DNA from: an uncultured Lachnospiraceae bacterium
GTDB taxonomy: Bacteria > Bacillota > Clostridia > Lachnospirales > Lachnospiraceae
Direction: 5' to 3'
NCBI GenBank assembly: GCA_947382415.1
Contig: CANCYO010000072.1
Location: forward strand, 1-12,833
DNA: 12,833 bases
Part shown: positions 1 to 6,315 of the stretch, piece by piece
How the letters are laid out: each line of letters opens with the position of its first letter
How positions within the stretch are numbered: position 1 is the first letter of the stretch
The notes under the pieces: model-generated
Databases searched by the model: none
Seen by the model: only the letters and a program-made list of their open reading frames with translations
Told to the model about the DNA's origin: nothing
Made by a program: the position numbers and the translations under genes

Positions 1-1573
1 CACACTCCCGCTTTAAGGCCAGCAGCTCCTGATTGCATTTGTCCAGACGGTACTGTAATTTCTTCCCATACTCCTCCCGGAGCAGAACAGATTTCCTGCC
101 GCGTCCTGAACCGGAGGAACCGGCAGGACTTTCTTGGATTGCAGGTATTTTCCGGTTTGCTGACGCATCCAGGCTTGCAACTGTTTCCTGGTTCACAGAC
201 ATTTCCGACATGCCTGTCGCACTGAGTGTCAGTTGCCCTAAAACTTCATTTTTTCTGGTTTTTTTCTCCATTTCTGACATAAGCGTCTGTTGGATTTCCC
301 GCTTTAGTTCCAGAAACCGCTCCTTCACCAGCGAGGCGCTGTACATCTCCCTGCCACGCTCTAATAGATTGTGAGCCTCGTCGATCAGAAATAAATAGTT
401 TCCCTGGGAACCGTCGCCGAAAAAGCGTTTTAAATAGACATGCGGATCAAAGAGGTAATTGTAGTCCCCGATAATGCCATCGGCAAACAGGCTCATATCC
501 AGACAAAATTCAAAGGGGCAAACCTGATACTGCCTGGCATACTGCTCGATAACCTCCCTGCTGAATCGCTCCTCGGAAGTAAGCAGCGCATACACCGCCT
601 CATTGATACGGTCATAATGCCCTCTGGCATAGGGACAATGCTCAGGATTGCATTCTGTCCGCTCCATAAAACAGATTTTCTCCTTTGCAGTGAGAATGAC
701 GCTCTTGAAGCGCAGGCCCCTTCCGCGCAGCAGCTCCAGCGTATCGTCAGCCACCGTCCGGGTAATGGTCTTGGCAGTGAGATAAAAGAGTCTGTCTCCC
801 ATGGCATTCCCCATTGCCTTCACCGCAGGAAACAGTACAGAGATAGTCTTGCCCACACCCGTGGGCGCCTCCAGAAAAAGTTTTCTCTTGTGATAGATTG
901 TCTGATATACATATGAGGCAAGTTCCTTCTGCCCCTCTCTATAGTCAAACGGAAATGCCAGGCCCTCTATGGAGCTCTGCCGGATTTGCTTCCACTCCCA
1001 AGTATAGTCTGCCCACTTTCTATAATCCGCAATCAGGCCCATAAACCAGCGTTCCAGCTCTCCAAAAGTATGATCCTCATAAAAATAACGAATATCTTCC
1101 GTGGCGATATTACAGTAAGTCATGCGGATTCGGATCTCCTCCAGGCCTTTCTGCAAGCTGTAGATATAGGCATAGCATTTCGCCTGAGCCACATGCACCG
1201 CCACCGGCTCCCTCATGTGGTTCAGATCCCGATAGGTTCCTTTGATCTCATCCACACACACACCCTGAGCATTCTCTATGATCCCGTCCGCCCTGCCTTC
1301 CACGATCAGCGTGTACTGCTGCGTAGGAAAGGTATATCTCAGCGATACCTCCGCCTGATAATCCGCTCCCATTCTCCGCTGTATCATACGGTGAATACGG
1401 CTGCCCTCCTGCATGGCATTCTCCGGCGCAGTCCGACGCCTGTTGTCGATATCGCCCTGCCGCATGATAAACTCTACCAGACTGCGCACGGAAATACGCA
1501 CCTCTCCGGGTGGCTGCTCCCTCCGCGTATTCTCATTGTCCGCTCTCTTCAAATTTAACTGTGTCTGCTCCAC
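1..1573 (-). CDS. PD-(D/E)XK nuclease + XPD/DinG-type DNA helicase (partial, C-terminus off the left edge)
   Basis: ATP-dependent DNA helicase of the Rad3/XPD/DinG superfamily 2 type with an N-terminal RecB-like nuclease domain; expected to unwind and cut DNA in repair. The 524 visible codons read without a break. Nuclease motif: D96 (GRADG) and E109-x-K111 (DEIK). Walker A APTGVGKT at residues 236-243 and DEAH box at 398-401. Between them lie cysteines 301, 308, 313, 352 and 357, in the place where XPD-type helicases bind a [4Fe-4S] cluster. The C-terminal helicase motifs are missing because of the window edge; family members are usually about 750-830 residues. The start is uncertain: an in-frame TAA lies just upstream, so translation begins at GTG (1571-1573) or a later TTG/GTG; I use the first GTG, behind a weak G-rich stretch. 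Residues about 433-498, after DEAH, form a polar Ser/Glu/Lys-rich insertion. Its own promoter and a tandem repeat precede it. Confidence 0.9.
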   Translation of the reverse strand, partial: MEQTQLNLKRADNENTRREQPPGEVRISVRSLVEFIMRQGDIDNRRRTAPENAMQEGSRIHRMIQRRMGADYQAEVSLRYTFPTQQYTLIVEGRADGIIENAQGVCVDEIKGTYRDLNHMREPVAVHVAQAKCYAYIYSLQKGLEEIRIRMTYCNIATEDIRYFYEDHTFGELERWFMGLIADYRKWADYTWEWKQIRQSSIEGLAFPFDYREGQKELASYVYQTIYHKRKLFLEAPTGVGKTISVLFPAVKAMGNAMGDRLFYLTAKTITRTVADDTLELLRGRGLRFKSVILTAKEKICFMERTECNPEHCPYARGHYDRINEAVYALLTSEERFSREVIEQYARQYQVCPFEFCLDMSLFADGIIGDYNYLFDPHVYLKRFFGDGSQGNYLFLIDEAHNLLERGREMYSASLVKERFLELKREIQQTLMSEMEKKTRKNEVLGQLTLSATGMSEMSVNQETVASLDASANRKIPAIQESPAGSSGSGRGRKSVLLREEYGKKLQYRLDKCNQELLALKREC

Positions 1574-1597
1574 GCCTGCCCCCGCCGCTTATATCTT

Positions 1598-1653
1598 CCG
1601 TTTTGTATCTGACGCTCTGTATCTGCCGTTTTGTATCCGCCGTTTTGTATCTG
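1598..1653. repeat. Four tandem copies of a 14-bp repeat in the helicase leader
   Basis: On the plus strand the units are CCGTTTTGTATCTG, ACGCTCTGTATCTG, CCGTTTTGTATCCG and CCGTTTTGTATCTG; units 1 and 4 are identical, and a fifth copy begins (ACGCT) at 1654-1658. The array is noncoding: it sits between the stop of the DUF4130-like gene and the start of the helicase gene, and would be transcribed as part of the helicase 5' leader. 14 bp is not a multiple of three and there is no CRISPR-like spacing. Confidence 0.85.
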
Positions 1654-1687
1654 ACGCTTATTCATTTTACCGGCCGCTTTCAGAACT

Positions 1688-1716
1688 ATACTACTCCTAT
1701 AATATTCCGGCGTCAA
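1688..1716 (-). promoter_or_regulatory. Putative sigma-A promoter for the helicase gene
   Basis: Read on the minus strand: -35 TTGACG (1716-1711), 17-base spacer, -10 TAGTAT (1693-1688). It lies in the 161-bp gap downstream of the DUF4130-like gene and points at the helicase. Transcription would start near 1680, giving a leader of about 105 bases that contains the 14-bp repeat array. Prediction from sequence only; the -10 matches consensus at four of six positions. Confidence 0.45.
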
Positions 1717-1734
1717 ACCCTGTCAGCACTCCGG

Positions 1735-2520
1735 CTATTGAAATTCTGTCATATACTCCCGGAAACGCAGTGGCAGCATTCCGGTCTGAAGCTTACCGTT
1801 ATGCCGCTCTTCGATGGTAATGCTCTTGCAAAGCTGTTTAAATAACATCTGATATTTACTTTCTTCTGCCGACAGCGCCGGGGTCTCACCCATAAAGCTC
1901 TCAGCTCCCGGCCGCTCCTTCAAAAGCTGCTCGCCCCGCAGCAGAAACCAGGGCGCACCCACCGGATGCACACCAAACCAGTCCCGCCCCACATCGTGGA
2001 GAATAAAGTTCTCCTCTGGAAAACGATCTGCAAAATGCGGCATGAGAAAGGCCAGCAGATTACTCCTTGGCTCTATCTTAGAATAGAGGATTCCGCTTTC
2101 CAACTCGGCAAACCGCACAAACTGCCGAAAATGGCCGCTTTCCGTGCCGGCATTGGTGGCAAGACGAAAGGTCTTGTGTACATATCCATCCGCCAAATTG
2201 TCGAAAAGCTGCCCGAAACCATAGCCGTCATCCAATCCTGCCGCCACCGTCCGGTATACCGCATGAGCCTTCTCCGCATCCGGCATGGCAAGCGCCAGAC
2301 ACAGGTATTCATAATTTTTATCTCCAAACCGCTTTTTCAGCGTGCGGATGACTTTCTCCGCCTTTCCGGCATCCGGTTCCACCTCGATCACCGTGGAAAA
2401 AAGCCAGGCCTCATCCTCCAGCGCAAGCCGCACCTCATCCCGGCGGCGATGTTCCTCATAAACCCTGTATATTGCCGTAAACACACCCTCCAGCGTGTCC
2501 TCGCACCGATAAATATACAT
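1735..2520 (-). CDS. TIGR03915/DUF4130-type putative DNA repair protein, partner of the radical SAM protein
   Basis: Matches, by recognisable sequence, the family annotated as a radical-SAM-linked probable DNA metabolism protein (TIGR03915; DUF4130). Typical features are the N-terminal MYIYRCEDTLEG block with the following FTAIYRVYEEH helix, and the later blocks RFAELESGILYSKIEPRSN and ILHDVGRDWFGVH. The biochemical activity is unknown. In other bacteria this domain can be fused to a uracil-DNA-glycosylase-like domain; here, at about 261 residues, it stands alone. The gene follows the radical SAM gene by about 70 bp on the same strand, so the two are probably co-transcribed. Start choice: ATG at 2520 is preferred, because the GGGG stretch is 8 bases upstream of it; the ATG two codons earlier (2526) is too close. 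The gap before it has a short direct repeat, AAACTGCCTG at 2556-2565 and 2572-2581. Confidence 0.85.
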   Translation of the reverse strand: MYIYRCEDTLEGVFTAIYRVYEEHRRRDEVRLALEDEAWLFSTVIEVEPDAGKAEKVIRTLKKRFGDKNYEYLCLALAMPDAEKAHAVYRTVAAGLDDGYGFGQLFDNLADGYVHKTFRLATNAGTESGHFRQFVRFAELESGILYSKIEPRSNLLAFLMPHFADRFPEENFILHDVGRDWFGVHPVGAPWFLLRGEQLLKERPGAESFMGETPALSAEESKYQMLFKQLCKSITIEERHNGKLQTGMLPLRFREYMTEFQ

Positions 2521-2596
2521 ACTCATTTCCCCGCACTCACTCAGACCGTCCCCAAAAACTGCCTGTTTTATAAACTGCCTGCTTTGTCTGAACCTC

Positions 2597-4042
2597 CTAC
2601 AATTGTCCCACAGCCGCCTGCAGCTCCTCCTCAGGCGTCACAGGCCGGTCAAAAACTCCGTCGTCAAACAGCGACATCTGGCGGTAGCTCATGCCGTCGC
2701 TGCCAAAACGAATACGCTCCTGTTCGCTGGTGAGATTGCGGACGATGTAATCCTCCTCCAGCTTGGTGGGATACATCATACGCCCGCTGCAGGTGATAAA
2801 ATAAAGCGCCCGCTTCAGCACTACCCCCAGTTTTTTTAAATCCGCAAAGGTCAGATTGCAGCTTCGCCTGGCCGCCACAATACGCCTTGCGCTCTTGACT
2901 CCTACCCCCGGAATCCTCAGCAGCTTCTCGTAAGGCGCTCTGTTGATCTCTATGGGGAATTCCTCCAGATGCCGTACGGCCCAATCCTCCTTGGGATCCA
3001 GCATCACATTGAAGAACGGCCTCCTCTCATCCAGAAGCTCCTGCGCCTGAAATCCGTAAAACCGCAGCAGCCAGTCCGCCTGATACAGCCGGTGTTCGCG
3101 AAGCAGAGGCGGCCCGCCGGGCAGAGACGGCAGGCTCTTATCCTGGTTCACCTGCACATAGGCTGAATAGAACACACGCTTTAGAGCAAATTTCTGATAC
3201 AGGCTCTCCGCCACATTCAATATCTGGTAATCATTCTCCGGCGTCGCCCCTATGATCATCTGGGTGGACTGGCCCCCGCCCACAAACCGCGGCGCATGAC
3301 GATAGAGGGCAAGCTCGTTTCGGTTCTCTGTAATGGCGTTCTGAATCTGGCGCATGGGCGTCAGAATATTTTTGCGATGTTTGTTCGGCGCAAGCCTGCG
3401 CAGCCCTTCCGCCGTAGGCAGCTCCAGGTTGACGCTCATCCTGTCTACCAGAAATCCGGTTCTCCGTATCAGCTCAGGGTCCGCCCCGGGAATAGCCTTC
3501 ACATGCACATAGCCGTTAAAACGATACTTCGTGCGAAGCAGATACACCGTGCGGCAGATCTGCTCCATGGTAAAATCAGGGCTGTTGATAATACCGGAAC
3601 TCAGAAACAAACCTTCTATATAATTACGCCTGTAGAATTCAATGGTCAGCGTACAGATCTCCTCCGGCGTAAAGGTTGCCCTTGGCACATCATTAGAGCG
3701 GCGGTTCAGGCAATACTTACAGTCGTAGATGCACTCATTGGTCATCAAAATCTTCAACAGGGAGATACAACGGCCGTCCCCCGAAAAACTATGGCAAATA
3801 CCCGCAGCAATACAGTTTCCCATAGCTTTGGCCCGCCTCGAAGAACCGCTTCCTCTATCGGTGCCACAGACTGTTCCGGAGCCCTGACCGCCTTCCGTCC
3901 CTCCCAGCTTATCCCACGGCCTGTCGCTTCCGCTCCGGTCCACACCGCTGGAGGTGCATGAGACGTCATACTTGGCGGCGTCCGTCAAAATTCCCAATTT
4001 ATCCATAAGGGAACAATCCTGCCCCGACATCATATATTCCAT
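2597..4042 (-). CDS. Putative DNA modification/repair radical SAM protein (TIGR03916-like)
   Basis: Radical S-adenosylmethionine enzyme. The cluster motif C-x3-C-x2-C is at residues 104, 108 and 111 (ECIYDCKYC), which binds the [4Fe-4S] cluster that cleaves SAM. It is preceded by the family-typical GDGRCISLLKILMTN block and followed by CLNRRSND. A helix-hairpin-helix (IPGVGVKSARRIVAARR, starting near residue 377) implies nonspecific DNA binding. The family is known as a putative DNA modification/repair enzyme of unknown reaction, usually encoded beside a TIGR03915 protein, as here. Start: ATG at 4042 has GAGAGG six bases upstream; an in-frame GTG at 4066 has no good ribosome site. Residues about 31-71 are an unusual Gly/Ser/Asp/Arg-rich stretch between the conserved DAAKYDVSC and MGNCIAAGICHSF blocks. 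The promoter upstream carries two LexA-like boxes. Confidence 0.9.
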   Translation of the reverse strand: MEYMMSGQDCSLMDKLGILTDAAKYDVSCTSSGVDRSGSDRPWDKLGGTEGGQGSGTVCGTDRGSGSSRRAKAMGNCIAAGICHSFSGDGRCISLLKILMTNECIYDCKYCLNRRSNDVPRATFTPEEICTLTIEFYRRNYIEGLFLSSGIINSPDFTMEQICRTVYLLRTKYRFNGYVHVKAIPGADPELIRRTGFLVDRMSVNLELPTAEGLRRLAPNKHRKNILTPMRQIQNAITENRNELALYRHAPRFVGGGQSTQMIIGATPENDYQILNVAESLYQKFALKRVFYSAYVQVNQDKSLPSLPGGPPLLREHRLYQADWLLRFYGFQAQELLDERRPFFNVMLDPKEDWAVRHLEEFPIEINRAPYEKLLRIPGVGVKSARRIVAARRSCNLTFADLKKLGVVLKRALYFITCSGRMMYPTKLEEDYIVRNLTSEQERIRFGSDGMSYRQMSLFDDGVFDRPVTPEEELQAAVGQL

Positions 4043-4048
4043 GCCGTA

Positions 4049-4054
4049 CCTCTC
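4049..4054 (-). promoter_or_regulatory. Ribosome binding site deciding the radical SAM start
   Basis: GAGAGG on the minus strand, six bases before ATG 4042. It supports this ATG over the in-frame GTG at 4066, which has only a GAAG one base away. Confidence 0.6.
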
Positions 4055-4084
4055 TTCCGTCCGCACTTCGTCATTTTTATTCCG

Positions 4085-4098
4085 CGAACATCTGTTTG
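4085..4098. promoter_or_regulatory. LexA (DinR-type) box 1, at the transcription start
   Basis: Plus strand CGAACATCTGTTTG; minus strand CAAACAGATGTTCG. Compared with the Bacillus-type SOS box CGAAC-N4-GTTCG it has one mismatch. It sits immediately downstream of the predicted -10, over the expected start site of the radical SAM transcript, a position where repressor would block initiation. Binding is inferred. Confidence 0.65.
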
Positions 4099-4103
4099 GT
4101 TTT

Positions 4104-4132
4104 ATATTAGCACATATGTTCTAATCGTGCAA
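4104..4132 (-). promoter_or_regulatory. Putative promoter of the radical SAM / DUF4130-like operon
   Basis: Minus strand: -35 TTGCAC (4132-4127), 17-base spacer, -10 TAATAT (4109-4104) with an extended TG one base upstream (TGcTAATAT). Start expected near 4097, about 55 bases before ATG 4042. Both LexA-like boxes overlap the promoter region. Confidence 0.6.
4109..4122. promoter_or_regulatory. LexA-like box 2, between -35 and -10
   Basis: Minus strand AGAACATATGTGCT: GAAC-ATAT-GTGC, one mismatch in the GAAC-N4-GTTC core, with weaker flanks. It lies inside the spacer of the predicted promoter, 24 bp centre-to-centre from box 1. On its own it would be weak evidence; together with box 1 and the repair function of the gene it is plausible. 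Confidence 0.45.
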
Positions 4133-4172
4133 GCCTGTTTTGAGCGTAATCATAATATTAAAGAAAACCAAC

Positions 4173-4874
4173 TTATACTTCTTTTACACCGCCGCCAAAA
4201 TACCAATGATTCGATTCTATAAAACCAATAAATTTATCCATAAATTCATCTTCTGTCACAACAGGCGGGACTTCCACACATCCGTTAATCTCTATAATCT
4301 TCTGCGAAAACAGATTTGTATCACCGCCTCCCCATATCAGAAAGTCCACCTTCTTTACCGGCGTAAAGTTTTGATATTCCGGAAATGCTTCATCAAATGC
4401 ATTCAGCACTTCGGCAGAACCTTCCGATTGCAAAAATCCTTTGTACCAGTAGGCAATCTCCTGATAGATTTTTACGGCCTCCGTGAGACGCTTCTCTTTG
4501 TCCTGATAAGCGCTTGGCTTTATCCTGAGTTTGGAAAGGACAATGCTGTCCCATATAGGCATTTGCGGGTATAAAGCCGCAAGCATTTTACTGGAAAACG
4601 ATGCCTCTATCCGCCCTGTCCGTTTATATATTTCCCTGAGGATATACTCAAATGAAACTCCTGTTATCTTTTTGCATTGCTCAAAAAGCCCATAGAACAC
4701 CTCGCGCCATTCCCCATCACGGCGTACTCGATAAAAGTATGTAAACTCCCTTTGAAAATCCATATCAGCAGATACAACTATATTCCAAACCCTATTGATA
4801 ATGGAAGCATAGTGTTCCATATCCTTTTTCCGAAGCTGAAGATTGTTAAGTGCTGATCTAATATTTCCGTCCAT
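4173..4874 (-). CDS. Hypothetical protein, 233 aa, apparently two-part
   Basis: No firm function. The first part (about 1-185) resembles hypothetical proteins of Clostridia with the core GRIEASFSSKMLAALYPQMP-IWDS and a closing KVDFLIWG; the arrangement faintly recalls helix-hairpin-helix glycosylase-like folds, but no catalytic residues can be assigned. The last part (about 195-233: INGCVEVPP, EDEFMDKFIGFIESNHWYFGGG) looks like a small separate domain seen in stand-alone small proteins, so this may be a fusion. No signal peptide or membrane segment. The start is secure: AGGAGG (4887-4882) lies seven bases before ATG. It follows the FUSC-like gene by 61 bp on the same strand with no visible terminator and may share its transcript. 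The 106 bp after its stop hold the radical SAM promoter. Confidence 0.8.
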   Translation of the reverse strand: MDGNIRSALNNLQLRKKDMEHYASIINRVWNIVVSADMDFQREFTYFYRVRRDGEWREVFYGLFEQCKKITGVSFEYILREIYKRTGRIEASFSSKMLAALYPQMPIWDSIVLSKLRIKPSAYQDKEKRLTEAVKIYQEIAYWYKGFLQSEGSAEVLNAFDEAFPEYQNFTPVKKVDFLIWGGGDTNLFSQKIIEINGCVEVPPVVTEDEFMDKFIGFIESNHWYFGGGVKEV

Positions 4875-4935
4875 CAGAGTACCTCCTGCTCTTTCTCCTT
4901 CCTGTTGGAATATTTTATCCTACAAACAAAATAAA

Positions 4936-5478
4936 TTAAGGCTTCTTCTCGCGAAACAGCCAGGGAAAACACCGTTCCACCCTGCTTCTGGGCAGCAGAT
5001 AATTCACCAGCAGCGCCAGCAGCACACCCACTCCCGTATCGATCATACGCCAAAAGGCATATTCGGTGCTGTGGGCAGGCGTATTAAATAGGATAATACA
5101 GAGCACTACTCCTCCCGGCTGCACTCCGCCCGGCCAGTGACAGATCACGCAGGTCGCCACAAGAATGATACTCCCGGCAAATACCAGAGGAAGGCGCAGC
5201 CAGTAATTCCCCTCCGGAAACAGCAGATGCTCCAGCCAGTACAGGGCAAGGCCTATGACGCCGCCAATGATGGTGCCAAAAAAGCGATTCCCTCCGCTGC
5301 GGCGCGACTCCTCCATATCCGCACCCATACCAAAAATTGCTCCGATACAGGCAAAGGTGGGATTATGATCGGGAATAAAAGCGTAAAAAAACGCTACAAG
5401 CATAGCGGCCAACGCAGTCTTGAGACTCCTGAGGCCAAGACCCGGGATGGGGGCATGTACAGGTTTATGCTGATTCAT
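4936..5478 (-). CDS. Short FUSC / aromatic-acid-exporter-like membrane protein
   Basis: 180-residue inner membrane protein resembling the membrane half of FUSC/ArAE_1 (DUF939) proteins. Diagnostic region: LKTALAAMLVAFFYAF, then NPTFACIGAIFGMGADMEES and SGGNRFFGTIIGGVIGLAL, the usual TM1-TM3 pattern. Hydrophobic segments at about 20-36, 42-52, 67-87, 93-112, 115-130 and 144-163, with a basic tail. Full-length family members often carry a further cytoplasmic domain of 150 or more residues; this one lacks it, as do many short Firmicute members. Substrate unknown; export of small organic acids is a family-level guess. GGAG lies eight bases before ATG, and a good promoter is upstream. Divergent from the CmpB-MATE operon. 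Confidence 0.82.
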   Translation of the reverse strand: MNQHKPVHAPIPGLGLRSLKTALAAMLVAFFYAFIPDHNPTFACIGAIFGMGADMEESRRSGGNRFFGTIIGGVIGLALYWLEHLLFPEGNYWLRLPLVFAGSIILVATCVICHWPGGVQPGGVVLCIILFNTPAHSTEYAFWRMIDTGVGVLLALLVNYLLPRSRVERCFPWLFREKKP

Positions 5479-5507
5479 GGGAAGATCTCCTTATCTTTTT
5501 ATCTATC

Positions 5508-5537
5508 ATTATATTCACAAATCTTTCCATATTTCAA
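5508..5537 (-). promoter_or_regulatory. Putative promoter of the FUSC-like gene
   Basis: Minus strand: -35 TTGAAA (5537-5532), 18-base spacer, perfect -10 TATAAT (5513-5508). About 30 bases before ATG 5478. It lies in the 192-bp divergent region shared with the CmpB-MATE operon. Confidence 0.6.
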
Positions 5538-5562
5538 GAGATTTTTCAAGCCCATTGTCTTC

Positions 5563-5590
5563 TTGACTAATCAGAAATATATGATAGTAT
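5563..5590 (+). promoter_or_regulatory. Putative promoter of the CmpB-MATE operon
   Basis: -35 TTGACT (5563-5568), 16-base spacer, -10 TAGTAT (5585-5590) with an extended TG (TGaTAGTAT). Start expected near 5597, giving a leader of about 75 bases before ATG 5671. The -10 is inside a perfect small palindrome. Confidence 0.55.
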
Positions 5591-5608
5591 ATCAGAAAGG
5601 GATTCTGA
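5571..5608. promoter_or_regulatory. Operator-like repeats over the CmpB-MATE promoter
   Basis: TCAGAA occurs at 5571-5576 and 5592-5597, exactly 21 bp apart, and inverted as TTCTGA at 5603-5608, making a perfect 6-bp stem with a 5-base loop. A 13-bp palindrome TGATA-GTA-TATCA (5582-5594) covers the -10. The placement is typical of a repressor site, but the regulator is unknown and AT-rich promoters produce chance symmetry. Confidence 0.4.
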
Positions 5609-5670
5609 CAGCAAATACGCGGTCTTCAGATTCCAAAACAACAGGAAACGCGATAAGAGGGAACGATTAG

Positions 5671-6309
5671 ATGAAGTATAATTTATTAGATCTCGGAATC
5701 ATGGTTGCAATTATTTCCTTTTTAGGATTCATAGTAGAGAATTTGTGGCTTTCGATCACAAAAGGCTACATAAATAACCGCAATATGAACGCGCCGTTTC
5801 TGCTGGGCTACGGCCTGTTGGTGCTCTTGTTATTTTTTGTGATCGGAACTCCCGCCGAATTGGCGCCACGGAGAATCCTGAAGAAAATACGATCAAAGAG
5901 GATGAAGTATATCGCCTACTTTATCTGTTCGTTTATTGCAGTCTGTGTCGGGGAAATTCTGCTGGGAATGATCGTGGAGCGCTTATGCTGTATCGAATAC
6001 TGGAACTACTCCAATCTTCCAATGCATATAACAAAATACACTTCCGTTCCCACAAGCACGGGCTTTGCCTGCATGATCACATTTTTTATGGGAAAATGCT
6101 TTCCGCCGCTGATGAACTGGATCAGCCGGTTGGATTCATCCGCCTTGAGAGCTGCCAGCGCCGTTTTACTGATCATCATGATATGGGATTTCTTTGACAG
6201 CTTTTATCATATGATCCATGAAAAGAACTTTTATTTAAAATGGAAGATTGAATTACCCGGCTTAAATATGCATAAAAGAATTCTCGCCAGAATCGGCGGC
6301 AGACAGTAG
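5671..6309 (+). CDS. CmpB-family (DUF1113) putative ABC transporter permease-like membrane protein
   Basis: 212-residue integral membrane protein of the family named ABC_trans_CmpB in Pfam, common in Lachnospiraceae. Key family features are the E-x-L-x-G-M-x-V-E-R segment around 95-104, followed by the aromatic EYWNYS (109-114) and later IWDFFDSFYH (171-180). Membrane segments at about 6-26, 41-59, 80-100, 131-149 and 161-179. The transport role is inherited from the family name; there is no ATPase gene here, so it should be treated as a membrane protein of unknown substrate. AGAGGG lies about nine bases before ATG. It precedes the MATE gene by 6 bp and is co-transcribed by position. Cysteine-rich for a membrane protein (C86, C92, C106, C107, C134, C143). 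Confidence 0.82.
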   Translation: MKYNLLDLGIMVAIISFLGFIVENLWLSITKGYINNRNMNAPFLLGYGLLVLLLFFVIGTPAELAPRRILKKIRSKRMKYIAYFICSFIAVCVGEILLGMIVERLCCIEYWNYSNLPMHITKYTSVPTSTGFACMITFFMGKCFPPLMNWISRLDSSALRAASAVLLIIMIWDFFDSFYHMIHEKNFYLKWKIELPGLNMHKRILARIGGRQ

Positions 6310-6315
6310 TAAAAT

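Noticed and set aside
440..1558. Plus-strand open frames across the helicase
   Set aside because: Antisense shadows of an uninterrupted helicase reading frame with all its motifs.
1598..1658. Possible CRISPR-like array
   Set aside because: Units are 14 bp and directly adjacent, with no unique spacers.
1700..1735. GC-rich imperfect inverted repeat (CCGG arms) as a terminator after the DUF4130-like gene
   Set aside because: Arms are only four bases, and no run of T follows on the minus strand.
1966..2733. Long plus-strand open frame opposite the DUF4130-like gene
   Set aside because: It is antisense to a recognisable conserved gene, has no ribosome site and reads as low-plausibility protein.
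4875..4935. Separate promoter or terminator between the FUSC-like and hypothetical genes
   Set aside because: Only an AT-rich stretch with a weak TAAAAT and no convincing -35 or hairpin was seen.
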